The notes beneath the pieces were generated by a model. That model saw only the letters and a list, made by a program, of their open reading frames with translations. It searched no databases and had not been told where the DNA came from. Below are positions 57,601 through 64,000 of a stretch of DNA of 64,000 nucleotides, piece after piece. This DNA is from Ampullaceana balthica (taxonomy: Eukaryota; Mollusca; Gastropoda; Lymnaeidae), in contig CALYLW010000129.1 in the NCBI GenBank assembly GCA_944989445.1, positions 648,501-712,500 on the forward strand, written 5' to 3'. Numbering within the stretch: the stretch's first letter is position 1; every line of letters begins with the position of its first letter. Position numbers and translations under genes: made by a program.

Positions 57601-60600
57601 GACTACATAGAAAGATCATATATGAATTTAAACAATATCATAGAAGTCAGAGAAAAGTGAAAAACAATTTGGCAAACGTGGGAAGCATTTGAGCAGCAAG
57701 CTTGTTAAAATCTAATAGACAGACATTACTATAATTTAAAATATTAGATGAAATTAAAATGAGCTTCTAAGAGCCAAGAAAAAATTGTGTTAAGCATGTA
57801 TGATATGTTATGGAACTTCACAAAAAAACTAGATTTTTAACTCCACCCCGAAACGGATTTTGAAAACCTGTACTGCAATGGCTCTTTGAGCTTTGTCTTA
57901 ACAATGAGATTGAGAATTTTGTCCAAACAATGTTAATTCCCCAGATTAGTTTATTTCAATGAAGTGGCTATTCTATGATGATATTGCCCCCATAGAATAA
58001 CAAGGTTGTAAGTCGAATTGTGACCAAAATGAGTTATAGCCACCGGGTTATGGTCCATGTATCAATCTATCATGGTAAAAATTATGAAAGCTATATCTTG
58101 AGACAATTTTGTGGGAAGTGCAGAATAACAAGTTTCTAACTCTATATAGGCCTACTAAAATCAAATTTTCAAACGCAAATATCTCGGTTCAACTAAAAGT
58201 TCAGATAGAACTTTGTTATTCTAAGGGGGCGATATGCTGTCTAGGAAAATGGAGAGATGTCTCAAGCATTACCTGTGTTTGAGGATGCAAAAAAGATTGC
58301 ACCTTTTAACCAACACTTTTCAGCATCATGTCCTAAGTCATTCTGACTGATATTTTTGGAGAAGGAGAATCGGAATACAGCACCAGGTACCAAACCAATG
58401 ATATAGTATTAAACATTAGAAGATAAAATACCAAATGAAAGGTTTAAACAGACATCAGGGAATTTCCATTCACCCAAGATTGTTACCTTAATAAAGAAAC
58501 AGAGGCTGAAAAGCAAATGTAGCATTGAAAGCTGCTGGAATGCCTGCACAAACTTTAGTCTAGCCATTAACATAAGGAAGACTTAGGTTCTGTACTAACT
58601 ACCACCTTGAAAACTTTACAGAAAGCCAAACTTTAAGTAGCTGGTAAAAAAATGTAAGAGGTAAGCAGCTACTCTTACCTTTGCAGCAGGCAAGCATAAA
58701 TATGGATCTTCCAACTGCAAAAGTCTTGCTTAATATTCGGAAGAATATCTACAATAGTATGAAACCCGAATTGATTACAAACTGGCCGTTCTCTGTCACA
58801 ACTTCTTTTCTGACTCATGCCCTTACTATGTTTCTGAGCTTCTGTCGGTCTACTGACCAAGTCGTCAGCTACGCTCTGCTGCAGACACGCGCATTCTCTG
58901 TGTTACTAAGACACGAACTAAAACATTTGGGGAAAGGTCATTTAATTTTTGTGCAGCCAAACAATGGAATTCTCTATCATTACACATCCGGAATATTTCA
59001 TCTACCAAGTCCTTCAAAACTACACTTAAGACACATCTTTTCAAAATTTATTTTCAAAATTAAAGAAACACCATTTCTTTTTAATGATTAACGTTGCTTA
59101 TGTGTATTGTACTGTTATTTATGTGGTTGTGGTTATTATGAAAAGAATGTATATTTAAATTATTATATGTATGTTATTATCTCCATGTATTGTAAAGCGC
59201 TGTGAGCCTTTACTGGGAAACAACGCTATAAAAATTACCAATTTATTTATTATTATTAACAAGAAGAGGCATCAGCACCCTAACCAATACAAAGCTAATA
59301 AAGGTAGCTGTGCAGTACTGTGCACTTAAATTTGTGCATGAACTTCTCCGACAACACATCACTTGTAAAATATAAAAAATCTGACATTAAAATCTTGAAT
59401 TCTCAGACACTAAGGAATTTGCACAAGTAGGTGTCCCATGCATACACTCACTGATGCACTCCCAGCTGTGTCGCCAGAATGTTCTTTGCCGGTTTGCCCA
59501 AAAGAATGGTTTTATAGTGAAGTAAAGAGACACATGCCATTAGTTGGTGGACAGAAGAAATATTTTTAAGACTCACTGGAAGCATCCAAAAGGAATTATA
59601 CATCAACCTTTACACAGGGGCTCAATGAAACTACTCCAAGTATCGGAACAAGCAAAACACAAATGACAACTCAAAAATTACTTAGGCAATATTGCATCTG
59701 GTGTTGTGCCATCCATCATATGAACTTTCAACTTCCATGATTAATAGATCAGATAAGTCATCTGCCCACCTGCAGACAATTTCAGACCCAAAGGCATGCA
59801 TAAGATGAAGATGAATGATTTTTTGACAAGCTACAACAGTGAGCTACAGAGTCGAGGAATATTTATAAATAATATAAACGCTAATGAGTCAAACTTACCA
59901 CAGAAGTGTCTTCTGAATGTGTTAAGACCATAAAGTCAGCTGGGGAGGGAAGGAGTTGCTCACTTATTTGACAGATTTTACTTTCATTACTGTTAAAATC
60001 TTGTTGGAGAGGAGGAACTTCCGGATCTTCATATGGACTTTCTATTTGTAACTCTTCAGGCCTTTCAAGGGCTATATTGCCATTTAATATCAACCAAAGA
60101 ATAGAACAAAAAAGTTTAAACATTATAATCATAACATTAGACAAATTTTAGTTTAAAAATAACACATTATCTTACTGTATGAAATAGCTTAGTACAGCTT
60201 AAAAGCTATTTTTGACACAAAAAATTAAAATTTAATTAATCATTCTAACTTCTATTACCCATTTTATACATTTTCATTATGTTCTATTTTTGTTTATAAT
60301 ATAATTCAATATTAAATAAAAATGAAGACCTTACCATTTTCAACTTCTTGCAAGCTTAACACCAGGGGGTGGTTAGGTCCTGTTAGCTGTAAATATATTG
60401 AACATTTTATAACCATTCTATTTGTCAACAGAACCAGTTGTTGGAGGTGAGTTAAGGATTATTTCATTTAAACTCACCAAGCCAAATTCATTTGCAGCCA
60501 TTTCATTGGTAAGTGATTTCCATGCTTCATCTAAGTCTGATCTGAAAAATTTGATAAATATAGAGTAAAATAAACATTGCAATAATATTTTTAAAATCAT

Positions 60601-62172
60601 GTAGAAAGCATAGACACTGCCACTGAGGTTTTACTTTCCTTGTCACCCAGAGTTATCATTCTTTACTCCATGGCCCACACAAATGGAAATGTACTACACT
60701 GCCTTCAAAGTGAAAATGTTAACAGGGGAAAACCCTGTTTCTATTGTTTATTGCAATTAAACATAACAAAGTAAATTTAGTAAGTAAGATATGATACACA
60801 TGCCGGTTTTTAACCCTGAAAGCTGTTATTTTATTTTTAAAGTAACAAAGACAACACAGTCTTTATTTTCACTCTGTCACTCTGTATGAAATAATTACTT
60901 ACTTAACATAGATGAGAACTTCTTTGAGAGCGCCAGCGTCATCACACCCCAACGATACAACAACATCTTTAAAAAGAACTTGGCTCTCAAAGAAAGCTAC
61001 AGCCCTGGTTGTCCACAAGCGTGTTAACTATTAAATTATAAGTATAGATTAAAGAAATTTAAAATAATATTTTACTTGACAGACTTCTGTATCATAAGCT
61101 AATACTTTAGACATTATTACTATTATGAAGGGCTATTAATTATTTTTCTTTCTAGAAGAATAATAATTTAGAAACAAATTCACTACCTTATTTGCCCTCT
61201 GATTCATCGCAGAAAGTCTTAAAGAGAATAAAAACCTTACCGGCTTTATGCCTGCTAAACCGACCCTCATGGCTTGAGCAGGTAAGAAATCAAAGAGCTT
61301 CTCATTAATAGTTTGCACTTGATCAAATGTCACTATAGCTGTATGTCCATAATCTATAAAAAAGGCATCCACTGTATCCTCGTTGCTAAAGCAGAGAAGA
61401 GAAATAAAGAAATACACAAACAATGACAAAGCTTAATTACAATATACTAGTAGAGGATTAGCTTAAATTAACTCCAATATCATTTCTAGTATAACTTACA
61501 CACAGATGACCTGTGCTCTCTGCCAGTGTTGAGGTTTTGAAGCCTGACTTCTTTTAGAAAAAGATTTTATCATGACTCTATCCCCTTCAGAGATGTAGCC
61601 TTTGACAACCACATCTTTTTCATTCTCCTCACAAAATTTGTCAAGTGTCTTTTCGTATTCATCAAAGTCTACAAAATCCACAGCTTAATGATAAAGTAAA
61701 TAAGAATATGTTAAAATTATTTTGATTTATATCTTCGTTATGAAAATAAAACTTTAGCAGTATGGAAATGAATCACATTTTTAAAAAAATCTTAATTCAT
61801 TATGTAACTATTACATTAATGGATAAATATACAAATTTTAAAAGTCTAAAATTTTAATTTAAAAAAAATTATTATATATAACTCTTACAATAACAGATGC
61901 GCATCCAGAAATAACTTGGATCAATAACATGAGTAACCAAACCCTTGTATATATTTTCCATATCTGGAACATCGAAAAAACAAATTAGAATGCTTATTAA
62001 GGGAAAAAATTGTTAGAATAATTTCAAAGGCATTAATAGATTATTTAAAAATTAAATAATTACAATGTTTAAGTCAATCTTTAGTTATGGGATTTTGAAA
62101 AATATTTAATGGAAAAAAAAATACTTCCTTTCTCTTCTTCTATCCAGTGTTTTGTTAAGTTCATGTGGCCAT
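36610..62172 (-). CDS. Tudor domain, helical-region, CCHC zinc-knuckle protein
   Basis: Exons in gene order: 62125-62172, 61889-61963, 61500-61683, 61241-61385, 60903-61027, 60478-60541, 60335-60386, 59899-60071, 57038-57275, 52474-52599, 52203-52260, 52010-52073, 51467-51650, 51277-51356, candidates 49056-49101 and 48653-48693, 42116-42182, 41714-41880, 38274-38383, 36610-37769. About 1050 residues. Residues 15-210 are an extended Tudor domain (THVIDPSYFWMRI, GDRVMIKSF, FFIDYGHTAIVTFDQV, LPAQAMRVGLAGIKP), which in germline proteins binds dimethyl-arginine of PIWI partners. Residues ~290-430 are linker with a short coiled coil. Residues ~440-640 are helical and may be an ARM/HEAT- or MIF4G-like repeat (inference). 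A Ser-rich tail follows, and near the C-terminus a CX2CX4HX4C knuckle, CSSCKKEGHLIYDC. A germ-granule or piRNA role is inferred. The first exon may begin at MNLTKHW or be internal. Phase between 51277 and 42182 is unresolved. Confidence 0.8.
37968..38149. mobile_element. MITE with TACTCGAGTATAAGT ends
   Basis: Inverted ends TTACTGTATATACTCGAGTA and TTACCGTAAATACTCGAGTA, both running into AAGT. About 180 bp, noncoding, in an intron of the Tudor gene. No clear target duplication. Confidence 0.7.
39197..39409 (-). CDS. PHD-like zinc finger of transposon protein
   Basis: An open stretch of 70 codons ending at 39197. It holds an acidic lead (DDDTLDIEEDLLLEG) and a Cys/His pattern typical of a PHD finger: CHGC, WVQCDVCDGWLHAQC, then CTVCC. 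The DVCDGWLHAQC stretch is the usual PHD centre. It is probably the C-terminal end of the element's transposase, as some pogo-like transposases carry such fingers, rather than a host gene. In-frame continuity with 39623-40440 is lost. Confidence 0.65.
   Translation of the reverse strand: MELDMAADDDTLDIEEDLLLEGMCHGCKKGGGAEVWVQCDVCDGWLHAQCTQNCASLKQGTFLCTVCCPD
39623..40440 (-). pseudogene. Transposon protein region with ETQPIESYT repeats
   Basis: On the minus strand the frame first encodes about six imperfect copies of a 13-residue unit of the type ETQPIESYTEAII (40160-40420, with a 2-bp frame slip near 40298), then FNLSAAQLKALHDYSNFLYD. After a frame change comes LTVDDILKLPAFVRR, then a Lys/Arg/Glu-rich tail (EEFREALKKENNRQRRNRKN) that would act as a nuclear targeting or coiled segment. 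No catalytic domain seen. Confidence 0.6.
41043..41713. other. Tudor gene intron, nothing recognised
   Basis: AT-rich intron sequence without a recognisable repeat or domain. Confidence 0.5.
42475..43012 (-). pseudogene. LINE 3' end with C-terminal zinc finger
   Basis: Same family as the LINE at 11.8-13.2 kb. Minus strand: remnants of the RLRWLGHVKRM block (42830-42900), DMKAARIHTTDWECKTEDRT, then CKSCGKDCHSRIGLHSHSR, the zinc finger-like end typical of these LINE proteins. Broken by frameshifts. Lies in a Tudor gene intron. Confidence 0.75.
43404..44143 (+). mobile_element. Deleted hAT with BED finger and dimerisation end
   Basis: 740 bp, ends TAGGGGTGCGGAAATTAACC and (inverted) TAGGGCTGTTAAATTTAATC, exact 8-bp target duplication TTATATTT (43396-43403 and 44144-44151). 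On the plus strand it keeps two remnants of its transposase: a BED-like start (VYCIICEKSFAYHDSNT) and the C-terminal dimerisation region (NPLQWWKLNDHYPIM, then CMPVTSVPCE and FFSLAGYI). The catalytic middle is deleted. Confidence 0.85.
44418..44579. mobile_element. 162-bp MITE
   Basis: Ends CAGAAGCGTAACTGGG and (inverted) CAGAGGCGTAAC. Flanks GCTGCAGG and GTTGCAGA match at 6 of 8 bases. Confidence 0.7.
45626..47648 (+). mobile_element. hAT element, GTF2IRD2/ZBED5-like family
   Basis: Ends CAGGGTGGGCAAACTACGGC and (inverted) CAGGGGTGTGCAAACTTTTT; flanks ATGTATGA and GTGTATGA (7 of 8). The plus strand encodes a broken transposase: CLVFNDEWTVKYCFTSVRSK with CLVCC (BED-type finger), VFKEYNFKK, KQQTVFTKQSL, VLSHTIVKRNKFFSDSEFI, and near the end DIHLELLDLQEDYDVKERFN and LLSLYVSTYICEQAVS. 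These are hallmarks of the hAT group that gave rise to GTF2IRD2 and ZBED5 in vertebrates. Many stops. It was inserted into a LINE fragment. Confidence 0.85.
47657..48160 (+). pseudogene. LINE RT C-terminal fragment
   Basis: After the hAT target duplication the plus strand reads DDAIDSSEDQTKDAEYLGV, then LEQIKKRAARFITSECSK and, later, LKKRLVYT, the typical end of a CR1/jockey-like RT. The piece before the hAT (about 45540-45617) appears to be the upstream part, so the hAT split the LINE. Confidence 0.6.
49235..51146. mobile_element. 1.9-kb hAT element in Tudor gene intron
   Basis: Ends CAGTGGTTCCCAAACTTTTT and (inverted) CAGTGGTTCCCAAAGTGGTC; exact 8-bp duplication GGATAAAT (49227-49234 and 51147-51154). 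Subterminal CCACGGACCCC repeats on both sides. No convincing transposase frame. 50435-50575 holds a GGGCCC-rich block (CTTAGGGCCCCCGCC) resembling sequence near 9065-9125. Confidence 0.9.
51833..51990 (-). repeat. LINE 3' tail fragment with GATAA units
   Basis: TTATCTTATCTTATATG followed by TGGTTTATGTCTAGTTTTGC, matching 53803 onwards. Confidence 0.6.
52950..53060 (-). repeat. LINE 3' tail fragment
   Basis: TATCTTATCTTTTC, CCTACGCTTATCTATGG and TTTAAATGTCGATAAAGTAT align with 53803-53925. Confidence 0.6.
53800..54066 (-). pseudogene. LINE 3' end with GATAA tail
   Basis: Minus strand encodes a degraded RT C-terminus (LIQVWNGLAEET, then TNILSTFKTIIK), followed by a short 3' UTR and the TTATC (GATAA) tail. 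The 45 bp next to the tail, ACAGACGATCCTTCTAT and so on, is nearly the same in the SINE at 2146. Confidence 0.65.
54271..54857 (-). pseudogene. Integrase-like transposase remnant (Ginger type)
   Basis: Two frames on the minus strand: an N-terminal part (YDQVLQFYSTTKVKYPSGSM) and the zinc-binding region (FHVNPNFGGHFGRDKTAPI, ERCYWEKMKNDVHKYIKAFQ, then KC), which matches HHCC of Gypsy/Ginger integrases with the last CxxC altered. It then jumps to the end of the core (THFEIVYGRKAKLPTDL); the DDE residues between are deleted. Confidence 0.7.
55154..56078. repeat. Tandem duplication of a ~457-bp unit
   Basis: Two direct copies (55154-55610 and 55611-56078). Shared landmarks: GTAAAAACAAAGTTTT, GACTGACACCGA, ATCCCCTG(G/A)CTTTAAAACC, CAAATTTCAGCTCGATGGCA, and a common end TTAATATAAGGGATTTA. 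They differ at scattered positions. Confidence 0.85.
57276..58739. other. Tudor gene intron, nothing recognised
   Basis: No repeat or coding domain that I can support. Confidence 0.45.
58740..59255 (+). pseudogene. LINE 3' end (same family as 5935)
   Basis: Sequence runs parallel to 5980-6484 (TTGATTACAAACTGGCCGTT, GCTTCTGTCGGTCTACTGAC, AAAGCGCTGTGAGCCT) and ends in an ATT-type tail. Frame broken, 5'-truncated, inside a Tudor gene intron. Confidence 0.75.
59256..59898. other. Tudor gene intron, nothing recognised
   Basis: No supported feature. Confidence 0.45.
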
Positions 62173-62177
62173 CTTTA

Positions 62178-63856
62178 ACAATAATAATAAAAAATTGATA
62201 ATTTACATAGCGCCATACCCCAGAAATAAACTAGGCTCACTGTGCTTTACATAAAAATAATAACACACATATGTCTATCAATGCATTCAATGTGAAACAT
62301 TCATACACACATAAGCTAAATTTTTCATTTAAAGAAATGTTGTTTAATTAATTTTGAAAGTAAAGTTTGAAGAGATGTGTTTTTAGTGCTGTCTTGAAGG
62401 CCTTAGTAGTTGGAATACTGGGAATGTGTAATGGTAGAGAATTCCATTGTTTGGCGGCACAAAAAGAGAAAGACCTTTCGCCAAATGTTTTATTGCGTGT
62501 CTCAGGAGCACAGAGAATACGTGTGTCTGCAGAAGAGTAAGCTGATGAGTGGGGTGAGTAGACAGAGAGAAGTTCAGTAAGATAGGAAGGGCATGAGTCA
62601 GAAAAGAAGTTGTGACAGAGAACGGACAGTTTGTAATCAATTCAGGCTTGCTTAGGGAGCCAATAAAGTGAATAAAATAGTGGAGTAATATGGTCGCGCA
62701 CTTTTGCCTCAAGAACTAGCATGGCAGCTGAGTTTTGAACTTACTGTAGTTTTTCAATGCATTGTTTTGGTGCACCTGAAAGAAGGGAATTACAACAATC
62801 AAAACAAGAGAGAAAAAGAGCAAAGACTAGACAGTTCATTGCACTAACTGCTGGTAGTGACGGATTGAGCTGATCTGATGGATGGTGGTGTAGGCAGAGC
62901 GACAGATGTGAGTGATGAAGTTATTAGTAGACAGAATTGATGTAGCCAAGATTCCTAATTGATGTTGTAAACCGTATATCAGAACCAGCTACCTGAATAG
63001 AATTGGGAAGAGACAAAGTGTTGTGTGATTTATTATTGCAAAAGAGGAGTGCGTTGGTCTTGTCGTCATTTAGCTTCTTCAGCTTGCTGAAAGCCATACA
63101 AAACTTTACTTCACCAATGCACTCATGTAACGATTGGATAGTGGAGTCAATATCACAGGGATGAGAGTGAGTGTATAATTGCCTATCATCTACAAATGAT
63201 TGCCTTTTAACTGAATGGGTTTCAAGCTGTAGAAGCAGTGGCCTTGTATACAGTACAAAAAAGTACTGGACCAAAAACGGAGCCTTGAGGCACACCATTC
63301 ACAAAGTCAGCTCTGTGAGAGAGACAGCCATCCACTGATACCACCTGTGATCTGTTGGATAGGTAGGATTGAAACCAAGCTAGTGCTGAGCCCGAAAATC
63401 CAAAGTAATATTACAGGGTTTTGTGTAGTGTTTGATGGTCAACGGTATCAAAGGCTGCACTAAGATCTAAGAGGACCAAGATAGTGACTTTACCACTGTC
63501 CTGTGCAAGCAGGAGGTCGTTTGTTATCTTCAAGAGGGAGGTCTCTGTGTTGTGAGAAGGTCTGTAGGCTGACTGATTTGGTCTTAGAAGAGTGTGGTCA
63601 TTCAGATAGACAAAAAGTTGTTTTAAAACAAGTTTTTCTATGACTTTTGATAAAAATGAAACATTTGATACCGGTAGATAGTTTTTCAAATTCTTTTGAT
63701 CTAACCCATGTTTTTTCAGCAAGGTTTTTATGACAGCAGACTTACACAAGGAGGGAAAAGTATCAGATGATGGACTCTCATTTACTATATGGGTTATATA
63801 TGGGAGTAAATGATGTAATGACTCAACCAACAGTGGAAAGGGGATGGGATCTAGAG
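62178..63856 (-). pseudogene. L2/CR1-like LINE, 5'-truncated RT
   Basis: Minus strand RT: TALDPIPFPLLVESLHHLLP, then LKNYLPVSNVSFLSKVIEKL, NQSAYRPSHNTETSLLKITN and the catalytic DLSAAFDTVDHQ; after a frame break [26 protein letters not shown] (the YxDD box, here FVDD) and KTNALLFCNN; then the C-terminal end and 3' UTR with an ATT-type tail at 62178-62200. The endonuclease is missing. The tail lies only a few bases from the first recognised Tudor gene exon. Confidence 0.85.
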
Positions 63857-64000
63857 CAGTGGTTCTCAACCTGTGGTCCGCGGACCAATAATGGTCCGCG
63901 GAGATGTTCCTGGTGGTCCGCGAGGAAAAGGATGAAATTTTTATTTTTTAAATTAAAAAATGAAAAGGTACAAATGTTGTCTCTTTTTGGATATATTTAT
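63857..64000. mobile_element. hAT-type repeat cut by window end
   Basis: Starts CAGTGGTTCTCAACCTGTGG, then TCCGCGGACC and GGTCCGCGG-type sequence, like the small element at 4792. The right end is outside the window. It abuts the truncated 5' end of the LINE. Confidence 0.65.

Overview
The window is animal nuclear DNA: AT-rich, with spliced genes, long introns and several layers of transposable elements. Nothing bacterial, plasmid-borne or phage-like was seen. The mix of elements (Gmr1-like Ty3/Gypsy, L2/CR1-type LINEs, many hAT families, tRNA-derived SINEs, a Ginger-like element) and the divergence of the two host genes suggest an invertebrate. A mollusc, perhaps a snail, is my guess and rests on overall impression only.

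Two host genes are supported and they converge. On the plus strand, 26.24-34.41 kb holds a SMYD5-type SET/MYND lysine methyltransferase. Eleven phase-consistent coding exons end in the family's acidic tail; the exon for about the first 40 residues was not found. On the minus strand, 62.17 down to 36.61 kb holds a roughly 20-exon gene with an N-terminal extended Tudor domain, an alpha-helical middle region, a Ser-rich tail and a C-terminal CCHC zinc knuckle. I do not recognise a named orthologue. About 2.2 kb separates the two 3' ends.

0.17-4.57 kb: an LTR retrotransposon on the minus strand that keeps gag but has lost protease, integrase and RT. A KH-domain-like reading frame sits where pol should be, and a SINE interrupts gag. 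4.8-13.2 kb: small hAT elements, a LINE 3' end, a three-level nest (a hAT copy split by a MITE that carries a second copy of the same hAT), then a decayed LINE. 13.8-17.1 kb: a foldback element with tandem-repeat arms and a Tigger/pogo-like element. 17.5-25.4 kb: a hAT-like element split by a nearly complete Gmr1-like retrotransposon whose pol order is PR-IN-RT-RH. 26-34 kb: the SMYD5 gene with repeats in its introns. 36.6-62.2 kb: the Tudor gene, whose introns hold a TA-flanked transposon encoding a PHD-like finger, several hAT elements (some with exact 8-bp target duplications), LINE fragments and a Ginger-like element. 62.2-64 kb: a 5'-truncated L2/CR1-type LINE and the start of another hAT-type repeat.

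Only the two host genes look likely to be functional. The younger retrotransposon is close to intact but carries in-frame stops and a frame break. Coordinates come from reading by eye; splice junctions were checked for GT/AG and phase continuity, but no alignment or database search was run.
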